Assembly (NCBI RefSeq): GCF_042680685.1 | Contig: NZ_JBHUEA010000013.1 | Coordinates: 1-64,000, forward strand | Length of the DNA: 64,000 bases | Reading direction: 5' to 3' | Source: Amnibacterium endophyticum | GTDB taxonomy: Bacteria > Actinomycetota > Actinomycetes > Actinomycetales > Microbacteriaceae | Notes under the pieces: model-generated | Databases searched by the model: none | What the model was told of the DNA's origin: nothing | Seen by the model: only the letters and a program-made list of their open reading frames with translations | Part shown: piece by piece, positions 51,025-58,777 of the stretch | Layout: the number at the start of each line of letters is the position of its first letter | Position numbering within the stretch: the first letter of the stretch is position 1 | Translations under genes and position numbers: made by a program

Positions 51025-52485
51025 ATGACCGCTTCCCCCGTGACGCTGACCGCGTCCCGCACCGTCGCCGCGCCCGCCGTCCGCTGGGCCGGCCGCTACG
51101 CCCGCCGACTGTTCCTCACCGACACCGCCGTCGTCGCACTCGCCGTGCTCGTGACGCACCTGCTGGTGCTGTCCCGCGCCGAGGCGCTGACGACGCGGGC
51201 CGGGGCGGAGGCCCTGATCGGCTACCCGATCGTGTCCGCCGCGCTCGCGCTCGTCTGGATCGTGCTGCTCGCGGTCTTCGACAGCCGGGACGAGGACGAG
51301 ATCGGCTCGGGCTCCACGGAGTACCGCCGCGTGATCCGCGCCGGCACCGCGACCCTGATCGTGATGATCGTCGCCGCGTTCTTCCTCGGCCTCGACCTCT
51401 CCCGGGTGTGGGTCGCGGCGGTCGTCCCGGTCGGCACCGGGGCGCTGCTCGGCGGCCGCCTGCTCTGGCGCCGCTGGCTGATCGCCCGCCGCACCGCCGG
51501 CGCCTACTCGCACCGGGTCGTGCTCGTCGGCTCGACCGAGACGGTCGTCAGGACCGCGCTCGACCTCGCCCGGCAGCCCGGGCACGGCTACCGGGTGGTC
51601 GGCGTCGCGCCGACCGACGGGGACGTCCGCGGCAGCATCGCCGACCTGCCGGTCGTCGGCACGGTCGACGACGTGCCGCAGGCGATGCGGATGCTCGGCG
51701 CCGACACCGTGATCGCCACGAGCAGCGACCGCCTGCCCGCCGAGCGGCTGCGCGACCTCGCCTGGCACCTCGACCCGGCCCACCACCTGGTGCTCGCCCC
51801 CGAGCTGACCGACGTCGGCGGCTCCCGCATCCACCTGCGCCCCGCCGCCGGCCTGCCGCTCATCCACGTCGAGACGCCGCACCAGCGCGGTGCCGGTCGC
51901 GCGGCGAAGCGGGTGTTCGACGTGGTCGTGTCCTCGGCCGTGCTCGCGCTGCTCTCCCCCGTGCTCATCGCGATCGCCGTGCTCGTGCACCGCGACAGCC
52001 CCGGCGGTGTGCTCTACCGGCAGGAGCGCGTCGGCCGCAACGGCGAGCCGTTCTCGATCCTGAAGTTCCGCTCGATGTGCGCCGACGCCGACGAGCGCCG
52101 TGCCGCGCTGACCGCGGGGATGGGCAAGGGCCTGTTCAAGATGGCCGACGACCCGCGCATCACCCGCGTCGGCCGGGTGCTGCGCCGCTACTCGCTCGAC
52201 GAGCTGCCCCAGCTGATCAACGTGCTGCGCGGCGAGATGAGCCTCGTCGGCCCGCGCCCCGCGCTGCCCTCGGAGGTGTCGGAGTACGACCGCCGCGAGC
52301 TGCGCCGCCTCGCCGTCACCCCGGGCCTCTCCGGGCTCTGGCAGGTCAGCGGCCGCTCGGACCTCGCCTGGGCGGACGGCATCCGGCTCGACCTCTACTA
52401 CGTCGAGAACTGGTCGCTGACGCAGGACCTGCAGATCCTCTGGCGCACGGCCCGCGCCGTGCTCGCGAGCGACGGGGCGTACTGA
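51025..52485 (+). CDS. Exopolysaccharide priming glycosyltransferase (WbaP/WcaJ type)
   Basis: 486 residues. Four or so N-terminal membrane helices (LFLTDTAVVALAVLVTHLLVL; IVSAALALVWIVLLAVF; ATLIVMIVAAFFLGL), a CoA-binding-like domain about 145-285, then a membrane-anchored catalytic domain: FDVVVSSAVLALLSPVLIAI, RVGRNGEPFSILKFRSMCAD, SLDELPQLINVLRGEMSLVG, and PRPALPSEVSEYDRRELRRL. Transfers hexose 1-phosphate to undecaprenyl phosphate, starting a surface polysaccharide. No other polysaccharide genes lie beside it. Its stop leads directly into the hairpin element described at 52499. Confidence 0.92.
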   Translation: MTASPVTLTASRTVAAPAVRWAGRYARRLFLTDTAVVALAVLVTHLLVLSRAEALTTRAGAEALIGYPIVSAALALVWIVLLAVFDSRDEDEIGSGSTEYRRVIRAGTATLIVMIVAAFFLGLDLSRVWVAAVVPVGTGALLGGRLLWRRWLIARRTAGAYSHRVVLVGSTETVVRTALDLARQPGHGYRVVGVAPTDGDVRGSIADLPVVGTVDDVPQAMRMLGADTVIATSSDRLPAERLRDLAWHLDPAHHLVLAPELTDVGGSRIHLRPAAGLPLIHVETPHQRGAGRAAKRVFDVVVSSAVLALLSPVLIAIAVLVHRDSPGGVLYRQERVGRNGEPFSILKFRSMCADADERRAALTAGMGKGLFKMADDPRITRVGRVLRRYSLDELPQLINVLRGEMSLVGPRPALPSEVSEYDRRELRRLAVTPGLSGLWQVSGRSDLAWADGIRLDLYYVENWSLTQDLQILWRTARAVLASDGAY

Positions 52486-52498
52486 ATTCATTGACGGT

Positions 52499-52606
52499 GT
52501 CGGCTCGGGGACGCTCCGCGCCCCCTCACCGCCACCGGCGTCGCTGGCGCGACGCGGCTCCGCTGCGCTCCGCGTTCGGCCGAAAGGCCGGAGGGGCTGA
52601 AGCCCC
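52499..52606 (+). repeat. Mirrored hairpin element, left copy
   Basis: Reads away from the glycosyltransferase stop codon. It folds into H1 GGGACG-CTCCG-CGCCCC (52508-52524), H2 GCGTCG-CTGGCG-CGACGC (52538-52555), H3 CGGCC-GAAA-GGCCG (52577-52590) and H4 GGGGC-TGAA-GCCCC (52593-52606). Its inverted partner is at 53215-53322; they align without gaps over about 105 bases. Confidence 0.85.
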
Positions 52607-52657
52607 CGCTTCGCGCCGCGGCGCCGAAGGCGCGCGAACGGCTGCGGGTGCGGATGC

Positions 52658-52683
52658 GGCTGCGGCTGCGGCTGCGGCTGCGG
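52658..52683. repeat. (GGCTGC)n microsatellite
   Basis: Four to five tandem GCGGCT/GGCTGC hexamers. Just beyond, GTCGGGGATGCAGG occurs twice (52751 and 52770). These are short simple repeats in an otherwise gene-free interval, 52486-53336. Confidence 0.8.
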
Positions 52684-53008
52684 ACGCAGCTCGATGTCGC
52701 GGATATAGGCAGTTGGCGGGCTGCAGGCAGTTAGCGGGGTTGCAGCCGATGTCGGGGATGCAGGCCGCTGTCGGGGATGCAGGAGGGAACGGCCGGATCG
52801 AGCCTGCATCGGTGACGTCGACCTGCATGCGCCGCGCCGTGCTGCAGGATCCGGTGCCGCCGCGTCGGTTCCGGTGCGCCGAGGGCACCTGCACGTGCAC
52901 CGGAACCCACGAGGGGGCACCGGAACACACGAGCGGGCATCGGGTGCCACCAAACGCCCCCGCCTCAGCCCCCTCCCGGCTTCGGGCGCCGGCGCTCGCG
53001 AGCCGGGG

Positions 53009-53045
53009 TGGTCTCGAGGCTCCGCTGCGCTCCGCACCTCGACCA
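53009..53045. repeat. Dispersed palindromic repeat, copy 3
   Basis: TGGTCTCGAGG (53009-53019) and CCTCGACCA (53037-53045) around CTCCGCTGCGCTCCGCA. Same arms as at 16963 and 41831. Confidence 0.8.
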
Positions 53046-53053
53046 GCGGGCCA

Positions 53054-53100
53054 GCGCAGCTGAGGCTTCAGCCTCTCCGGCCTTCAGGCCGAACGCGGAG
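53054..53100 (-). repeat. Partial third copy of the hairpin element
   Basis: Contains H4 (GAGGC-TGAA-GCCTC) and H3 with the loop changed from GAAA to TGAA while its GGCC stem is kept. Same orientation as the right copy, 150 bases from it. Confidence 0.75.
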
Positions 53101-53192
53101 GGCAGGCTCCGCTGCGCTCCGCACCTCGACCAACGAGCAGACGGAGGGCAGGCTCCGCTGCGCTCCGCACCTCGACCAACGAGCAGACGGAG
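53101..53192. repeat. Two tandem 46-base units
   Basis: GGCAGGCTCCGCTGCGCTCC plus the downstream CGCACCTCGACCAACGAGCA and GACGGAG starts at 53101 and again at 53147. Each unit carries the centre and right arm of the dispersed palindrome. Confidence 0.85.
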
Positions 53193-53214
53193 CGCAGCGC
53201 GGGACAGCGCAGCT

Positions 53215-53322
53215 GAGGCTTCAGCCTCTCCGGCCTTTCGGCCGGACGCGGAGCGCAGCGGAGCCGTGTCGCGCCAGCGACACCGGAGGCGGCGACGGGA
53301 TGCGGAGCATCCCCGAGCCGAC
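53215..53322 (-). repeat. Mirrored hairpin element, right copy
   Basis: On the minus strand, reading from the CnoX-like stop: H1 GGGATG-CTCCG-CATCCC, H2 GTGTCG-CTGGCG-CGACAC, H3 CCGGCC-GAAA-GGCCGG, H4 GAGGC-TGAA-GCCTC. Loops are the same as in the left copy, whereas stem bases change in compensating pairs. It ends 14 bases from the CnoX-like stop codon. Confidence 0.85.
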
Positions 53323-53336
53323 TCCGTTCTATCGAT

Positions 53337-54314
53337 TCAGTACAGGAGGTTCGCGAGGCGGCGGCGGGCCGGCGGCACGCGCGGGTCGTCGGGGCCGGCG
53401 AGCGTGAACCAGTCGAGCAGACGCTGACGAAGCACGCTCTTCTGCTCCGGCGTCGCCGTCGGGAAGAGGTCGAGCAGCCGCCCGAACGCGTCGTCGAGGT
53501 GACCGCCGGAGACGTCGAGGTCGCCGACCGCGAGCGCCGCGTCCACGTCGCGGGGATCGCCGGCGGCGCGCTCTCGCGCGTCGGCCGGCAGCGACTGCAG
53601 CCGGTCGAGCAGCTCGACCTGCGCGAGCGCGGCGGGCGCCGCGGTGTCGCGGGGGTCCTGCGCGATCGCGGTGCGGAACAGTCGCGCCGCCTCGGGGTAG
53701 TCGCCGCGGTCGATCGCCGCGTAGGCCTCCACGTGCAGGGGCGGCAGCGGTGCCGGCTCCGGCTCCGCGGGGCCCTCGGCGCCGTCGCCGCCCGCGTCGG
53801 GGACGCTGCCAGTCACCCCGTGCTGCTGGGCGAGGGTGAGCAGCTGCTGGAACAGCGGCCCCATCTGCTCCTCCGGCAGCACGCCGGCGAACAGCGGGAC
53901 GGGCGCGCCGGCGACGACGGCCACGACCGTCGGCAGGGACTGCGCCTGGAACGCCTCGGCGACCTGCGGGTTCGCGTCCGCATCGACGATCGCGAGCACC
54001 AGCCGCCCGGCCTCCGCCTCGACCGCACGGCGCAGCGGCGTCAGCAGGTCCTGGGACGGCGTGCTCCACGTCGCGATGAGCGCGACGACGACGGGAACGG
54101 TCCGCGACAGCTCGACGAGCTGCGGGAACTCGGCGTCCCCCGCCTCGACGACGACGCGGGACTGCTCGGGCGCGGCGGCCGCCTGCCCGTCCTGCTGCGG
54201 CGCCTGCTGACCCCGCGCGGCCTGCGCCGCCTGCTGGGTCTTGCGCGCGACGAGCGGCGAGAGGTCGATCGCCCCGCGGAGGCCGCCTGGCGGCGGTGCG
54301 GGTACGGCAGGCAC
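53337..54314 (-). CDS. CnoX/YbbN-like thioredoxin-fold TPR protein
   Basis: 325 residues. N-terminal linker (AVPAPPPGGLRGAIDLSPLV), thioredoxin-like domain about 55-165 (VVALIATWSTPSQDLLTPL and SLPTVVAVVAGAPVPLFAGVLPEEQM), then TPR-like helices (EAYAAIDRGDYPEAARLFRT, ALAVGDLDVSGGHLDDAFGRL). The CxxC is absent (WSTPSQ), as in many actinobacterial CnoX-type proteins, so no disulfide chemistry is expected; it may be a holdase co-chaperone. GTG 54314 lies 5 bases downstream of the stop of the membrane protein above, in the same operon. Confidence 0.85.
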   Translation of the reverse strand: MPAVPAPPPGGLRGAIDLSPLVARKTQQAAQAARGQQAPQQDGQAAAAPEQSRVVVEAGDAEFPQLVELSRTVPVVVALIATWSTPSQDLLTPLRRAVEAEAGRLVLAIVDADANPQVAEAFQAQSLPTVVAVVAGAPVPLFAGVLPEEQMGPLFQQLLTLAQQHGVTGSVPDAGGDGAEGPAEPEPAPLPPLHVEAYAAIDRGDYPEAARLFRTAIAQDPRDTAAPAALAQVELLDRLQSLPADARERAAGDPRDVDAALAVGDLDVSGGHLDDAFGRLLDLFPTATPEQKSVLRQRLLDWFTLAGPDDPRVPPARRRLANLLY

Positions 54315-54319
54315 GGGCG

Positions 54320-56065
54320 CTACAACTCCTTCGCGGAAACGAGACCCTGAGCGTAGCCGAGCAGCTTGATCGGCTCCGTGGAGCCGGCGGACGGCACCTG
54401 GAACAGCAGCTGGTAGCCGTAGACGGACTGGATGCCCTTGCCGGTGGAGGAGGTGCCGGCGAGGATCTTCGTCCCGCCGCTCGGGCGCACGGTGACGCCG
54501 GAGCGCTTCGGCTTGACCGTCCACTTCTCCTCGAGGTTCACCGACACGAGCGCGACCGCGTTCGCGGTGGTCAGGGCGACCACCTGCTCGGGGTCGACCG
54601 TCTTGTCGGCGAAGGAGATGGAGGCGGTGCCGCCCAGCTTCTTGGCGATCTTCTTCTTCGCGGCCTCGCCGACGTTCTTCACGAGCGCGTCGCCGCTGGT
54701 GTCGAACAGCGCCGCCTCCTTCGCGTCGCTCTTGCGCAGCACCCGTCCGTAGTCGGTCGCGAGGTCCGCCGGGGCGACCCGCAGCACGGTGTTCTGGGGG
54801 TTGAGGCGCTTGGCGCCGGTGAGCGCGGACGGCAGCACGGGGAGGACCGTCTCCGACGGCAGCTCCATGGCGTAGTGCACCTTGTAGGCGGCCCGCGGGT
54901 CGTCCTGCATCATCGTGAGGGCGAGCGGCGCCTTGTCCTTCTCGCTCGGGTCCTCCACCACGGCGAAGAGGGAGCGCGGCCACCCGGCGGTCGCCTCGGG
55001 CAGGATCAGCTTCAGCTGCGCGCCGGCGCCCGGCAGCGCGGGCGGCAGGGCGTACTTCTTGTCCTTCTTGCGGATGGCGTACGCCGCGGTGCGCAGCTCG
55101 AGCGCCGGCCCGGCGAACCGCCGCTCGGCGAGCTTGACGCTGTGGCGGCCGTCGGCCTTCGCGGCCGTCTCGGCGGCGTGCAGGACGATGCGCTGCGCCT
55201 GCTGCTCCCCCACCGTGGCGACCGGCTCCCGCGGCGCGGCGGAGGCGGCGGGCGCGGTGCCGGCGGCGGAAGCGACGATGCCGGCGACGAGCGCGGCACC
55301 GAGCATCGGCGCGGCGGCGTGCACCGCGGAGCGGCCGGCGGTGCTGCGGCGGCCGCGCGAGGGCCCGCTCGTGACCGGCGCGGTCGGCTTGAACCGCGGC
55401 GGCTGCGGACGCCGGTTGCGCTTCGACGGCGGCTTGCGAGGCGGGCCGCGGCTGCGGCGCACGTGCGCGAGCGCCCACACGTACAGGACGAGCCCCAGCA
55501 CCGCGAGGGCGCCGCCGCCGGCGAGCAGGACCCCGGAGACCGGCGTGGTCGGCGGGACCGGCCAGGTGAGGCGGATGGTGGACGGGGCCGGGTGGGCGCC
55601 GTCGGAGGCGACGATCATCGACATGCCCTTGGGCAGGTCGACCGGCCAGTCGAGGGCGCGATCGCCGGACCGCTCGTCGAGCCAGAGGTCGGAGCCCGCC
55701 GGGTCCGGCTCGCCGCCGCCGGTCAGGCCCGCGACGCTCGGGGCGACCGCGACCTGCGAGGTGGCGGCCTTCGCCTCCGCATCGACGCCGAGGCGGGCGT
55801 AGCGCTCGCCCGACAGCCAGGCGGTGACGTCCGCGGTGCGGCCGTAGGCGGCGAAGACGGGGCCGTCGCCCTCGAGGCGGAGCCGCTGCTGCCCGGGGTG
55901 CGCGCGGAGCACGGAGGACGGGATCACGACGTAGTCCACGTCGGCCGGAGCCGACGCGCTCATCGAGATCGTCGTGGGCGGCTTCAGGAACGTGCGCTGG
56001 GCGACCCCGGCCACGATCATCACGGCCGCGGCGAGCAGCGCCACGAGTGCGATGGCGAACCGCAT
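54320..56065 (-). CDS. DUF8094-like membrane protein
   Basis: 581 residues. N-terminal helix (AIALVALLAAAVMIVAGVAQRTF), an outside domain (about 30-170, with DVDYVVIPSSVLRAHPGQQR and TAWLSGERYARLGVDAEA), a second helix (GVLLAGGGALAVLGLVLYVWALA), a strongly basic Pro/Arg stretch about 200-250 (RSRGPPRKPPSKRNRRPQPP), then a third hydrophobic segment like an internal signal peptide (LGAALVAGIVASAAGTAPAA), and a C-terminal outside domain (about 300-580). That last domain matches what I recall as DUF8094 of actinobacteria. Function unknown. ATG 56065 follows GGAGGGAG; an upstream ATG at 56098 lacks this. Confidence 0.75.
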   Translation of the reverse strand: MRFAIALVALLAAAVMIVAGVAQRTFLKPPTTISMSASAPADVDYVVIPSSVLRAHPGQQRLRLEGDGPVFAAYGRTADVTAWLSGERYARLGVDAEAKAATSQVAVAPSVAGLTGGGEPDPAGSDLWLDERSGDRALDWPVDLPKGMSMIVASDGAHPAPSTIRLTWPVPPTTPVSGVLLAGGGALAVLGLVLYVWALAHVRRSRGPPRKPPSKRNRRPQPPRFKPTAPVTSGPSRGRRSTAGRSAVHAAAPMLGAALVAGIVASAAGTAPAASAAPREPVATVGEQQAQRIVLHAAETAAKADGRHSVKLAERRFAGPALELRTAAYAIRKKDKKYALPPALPGAGAQLKLILPEATAGWPRSLFAVVEDPSEKDKAPLALTMMQDDPRAAYKVHYAMELPSETVLPVLPSALTGAKRLNPQNTVLRVAPADLATDYGRVLRKSDAKEAALFDTSGDALVKNVGEAAKKKIAKKLGGTASISFADKTVDPEQVVALTTANAVALVSVNLEEKWTVKPKRSGVTVRPSGGTKILAGTSSTGKGIQSVYGYQLLFQVPSAGSTEPIKLLGYAQGLVSAKEL

Positions 56066-56128
56066 CGCGCTCCCTCCTGTCACGCCCCGCGGCCGCATCG
56101 CGCGCGCCGTCCCCTCGAGGGCCGCGTC

Positions 56129-56134
56129 AGCCTA
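56129..56134 (-). promoter_or_regulatory. Candidate -10 (TAGGCT) for the DUF8094-like gene
   Basis: TAGGCT on the minus strand, 63 bases before ATG 56065, which has its own Shine-Dalgarno. Confidence 0.35.
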
Positions 56135-56208
56135 AGCACGGCCCCTCCCCCGTTCGGGGACGACGCACGGCGCGCCTCCGATGCGGGCGGCGGGTCCGCT
56201 CCCGCACC

Positions 56209-56214
56209 TACACT
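56209..56214 (+). promoter_or_regulatory. Candidate -10 (TACACT) for the DivIVA-like gene
   Basis: TACACT, about 72 bases before GTG 56286; the leader includes an inverted CGCCGGCGCGCG stretch and the GGGAGGAG Shine-Dalgarno. Confidence 0.35.
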
Positions 56215-56285
56215 GCGTAACCGACGCCGGCGCGCGCATGCCTCCGGCGCGCGTGCCGCACCGGTGATCCGTGGGAGGAGCGTCC

Positions 56286-57707
56286 GTGTCCGACGAGTCC
56301 GGGTTCACGACGACGATGCGCGGCTACAACCGCGACGAGGTCGACCGCGCGATGCAGGAGCTGCGCCGCGAGCTGATCAAGGCGAACGGCTCGCTCGCCG
56401 AGGCGCAGCGCGAGATCAAGCGGCTGACGGCGCGGGTCGACGAGCTCGACGGCGAGCTGGAGGAGGTCGGCACCCCCACGTACTCCGGGCTCGGCCACCG
56501 GCTCGAGAGCCTGCTGCGGCTCGCGGAGGAGCAGTCGACCAAGGTCATCGCGCTCGCGGACATCGACGCCCAGAAGCTGCGGGCCGCGTCGCAGTCCGAC
56601 GCGGACCGCCTCCGCCTCGAGACGACCGACCTCGCCGACCGCCTGGTCGGCGACGCCCGCGAGCAGGCGGAGCAGATGCTCTACCGCGCCAGGCTCGACG
56701 CCGACGCGATGGTCGAGCGCGCCGAGCTGCACGCGGAGACGACGACGCAGGACGCGGTGCGCGAAGCGGCCGCGATCCGCGGCGCCGTCGCCACGGAGGC
56801 GGCGGAGGTGCGCGGCACGGCGAAGCGGGAGGCGGCGGCGCTGAAGGCCGACGCGGAGCGCGAGGCCGCCGAGCTGCGGGCGGTCGTGGACCGCGAGACC
56901 GAGTCGGCCCGCGAGGACGCGGCGCGGCTCGTCCGCGAGACGGAGTTCGGGCGCGCCGAGCTGCAGCGCGAGATGGCCGCCCTGCGGGAGGACGCGGAGG
57001 CGTACGCCGAGCGGGTCCGGTCCGAGGCCGACGCGGAGGTGGAGCGCGCGCACGCGGACCTGAACCGCAAGGCCGAGCTGGCGCGCGCGGACGTCGCCCG
57101 CGAGACCGAGACCTCGCGGCTCGCGATCGCCCGCGAGGCGGAGGCGGCGCGGGCCGCGCTGCTCGAGGAGCTCGAGTCGACGCGCCTCGCGCACCTGCGG
57201 GAGCACGAGGCCCTGCGGAACGCGCTCGACGCCGAGCTCGCCGCGCTCCGCGACGAGGCGGCGCGCGAGGTGGAGCAGGCGCGGCTGGACCTGGACGTGG
57301 AGCTGAAGTCCCGCCGGGCGGAGGCGGAGGCGGACTACCTGGCGCGGCACCAGGAGGCGGTCGCCTCCACGCAGCGCTACCTCGACGACGCGAACGCGCA
57401 GCTGTCCGACGCCGTGCGGCGCAGCGCCGACAAGCGGCTCGAGGCGGACGCGCTGCAGATGCAGATCGAGGTCGACGGCCGGCGGGCGCAGGACGCCGCC
57501 CAGGCCGAGGCGACCGAGACGCTCGCGGCCGCCCGCGACCACGCGCAGGCCATCGTCGCCGAGGCCGAGCAGCGGTCCGCGACGCTGGTGCGGGACGCGG
57601 AGCGGCGGCTCGCCGAGCTGCGCGACGAGCGGGACGGCATCGCGCACTACTTCGAGTCGCTGCGGGGTGCGCTCGCCGGCGCGGCCCCCGTCGACGCCGA
57701 CACCTGA
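56286..57707 (+). CDS. Long coiled-coil DivIVA-domain protein
   Basis: 473 residues. The N-terminus (FTTTMRGYNRDEVDRAMQEL, residues about 6-26) is the membrane-binding DivIVA motif; YSGLGHRLESLLRLAEEQS starts the second conserved block. About residues 110-450 are almost uninterrupted Ala/Glu/Arg coiled coil, heptad-like, with no membrane segment. Such proteins mark poles or division sites in actinobacteria. GTG 56286 is preferred over the ATG at 56271 because GGGAGGAG precedes it by 6 bases. It is followed by the AI-2E-type gene after 8 bases, likely one operon. Confidence 0.82.
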   Translation: MSDESGFTTTMRGYNRDEVDRAMQELRRELIKANGSLAEAQREIKRLTARVDELDGELEEVGTPTYSGLGHRLESLLRLAEEQSTKVIALADIDAQKLRAASQSDADRLRLETTDLADRLVGDAREQAEQMLYRARLDADAMVERAELHAETTTQDAVREAAAIRGAVATEAAEVRGTAKREAAALKADAEREAAELRAVVDRETESAREDAARLVRETEFGRAELQREMAALREDAEAYAERVRSEADAEVERAHADLNRKAELARADVARETETSRLAIAREAEAARAALLEELESTRLAHLREHEALRNALDAELAALRDEAAREVEQARLDLDVELKSRRAEAEADYLARHQEAVASTQRYLDDANAQLSDAVRRSADKRLEADALQMQIEVDGRRAQDAAQAEATETLAAARDHAQAIVAEAEQRSATLVRDAERRLAELRDERDGIAHYFESLRGALAGAAPVDADT

Positions 57708-57715
57708 TCCCTGCG

Positions 57716-58777
57716 GTGAAGCTGCAGCGGCCGTTCACCACCGGCCTGTTCGCCGCCCTCGGCGTGCTCCTGGCGATCGCGATCGGCGCCGCCGTCCTCC
57801 AGCTCGCCACGGTGCTCACCTACGTGCTGACCGCCGTCTTCCTCGCGCTCGGGCTCGACCCGCTCGTCTCCCAGCTGGAGCGGCTGCGCCTGCCGCGCTG
57901 GCTCGCGATGCTGATCGCGGTGGTCGTGGTGCTCGGCGTCGTGGTCGCGATCGCCTTCCTGATCGTGCCGGTGATCGTCTCCCAGGGCGCGAACCTCATC
58001 AACCAGGTGACCCGGATCGCGAGCGGCTACAACGGCTGGGACGACTTCATCGGCCAGGTGCAGGCCGCCGTGCCGAACGTGAACGTGCAGGACCTGCTGA
58101 ACCAGGCGACGCAGTACCTGCAGGACAACGCGGGCGTCATCACCGGAGGCGTGCTGTCGATCGGCGCGGGCATCCTCGGCGGCATCGGCGGCTCGGTGAT
58201 CGTCGTGATCCTCACCCTGTACTTCACGGCCTCGATCAACGAGTTCAAGGGCGCGCTCTACCGCCTCGTGCCGATGTCGCGCCGGCAGCGGTTCGCGAGC
58301 ATCGCCGAGCAGATCTTCCAGGCCGTCGGACGCTACGTGATCGGGCAGGTCGGGCTCGCGCTCGTGAACGGGGTGCTCAGCTTCGTGTTCCTGACCGTCG
58401 TCGGCGCGCAGCTGCCCGCGGTCTTCGCCTTCATCGCCTTCCTCGGCAGCCTCATCCCCCTCGTCGGCACCATCTCGGGCGCGGTCCTCATCGTGCTCGG
58501 ACAGCTGCTGCTGATGCCGAACGCGACGGGCGACGGCCTGCCGATCTGGGTCATCACCGCCATCTACTACCTCGTGTACATGCAGGTCGAGGCGTACCTG
58601 CTGAGCCCGCGGATCATGAACCGGGCGGTCAAGGTGCCGGGCGTCGTGGTCGTCATCGCGGCGCTGACCGGCGGGACGCTGCTCGGCATCCTCGGCGCCC
58701 TGATCGCGATCCCGGTCGCCGCGGCGATCCTGCTCATCGTCGACCAGATCATCGTGCCGAAGCAGGCGGAGTCCTAG
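57716..58777 (+). CDS. AI-2E transporter (PurR/TqsA-like) family permease
   Basis: 353 residues with about eight membrane helices: FAALGVLLAIAIGAAVLQLA at the start, the loop GLDPLVSQLERLRLPRWLAM, and helices near the end (FIAFLGSLIPLVGTISGAVL, GGTLLGILGALIAIPVAAAI). The family is named for AI-2 export in E. coli but many members have other cargo (Na+/H+ exchange has been shown for some); the cargo here is unknown. GTG 57716. Its stop codon TAG overlaps the stop of the convergent hydrolase gene (CTAG). Confidence 0.88.
   Translation: MKLQRPFTTGLFAALGVLLAIAIGAAVLQLATVLTYVLTAVFLALGLDPLVSQLERLRLPRWLAMLIAVVVVLGVVVAIAFLIVPVIVSQGANLINQVTRIASGYNGWDDFIGQVQAAVPNVNVQDLLNQATQYLQDNAGVITGGVLSIGAGILGGIGGSVIVVILTLYFTASINEFKGALYRLVPMSRRQRFASIAEQIFQAVGRYVIGQVGLALVNGVLSFVFLTVVGAQLPAVFAFIAFLGSLIPLVGTISGAVLIVLGQLLLMPNATGDGLPIWVITAIYYLVYMQVEAYLLSPRIMNRAVKVPGVVVVIAALTGGTLLGILGALIAIPVAAAILLIVDQIIVPKQAES

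Noticed and set aside
52658..52683. Microsatellite as a possible CRISPR or phase-variable tract
   Set aside because: Hexamer repeats without spacers and not inside a gene or promoter that could be switched.
53101..53192. Tandem units as a short CRISPR array
   Set aside because: The two units are continuous with no variable spacer, and no cas gene lies in the window.
53008..53427. Overlapping plus-strand ORFs at the right of the repeat region
   Set aside because: They translate the tandem and palindromic repeats, then run antisense into the CnoX-like gene.
57716..58777. Assigning AI-2 export as the function of the permease
   Set aside because: The family name is historical; no luxS or AI-2 gene is near, so cargo is left open.
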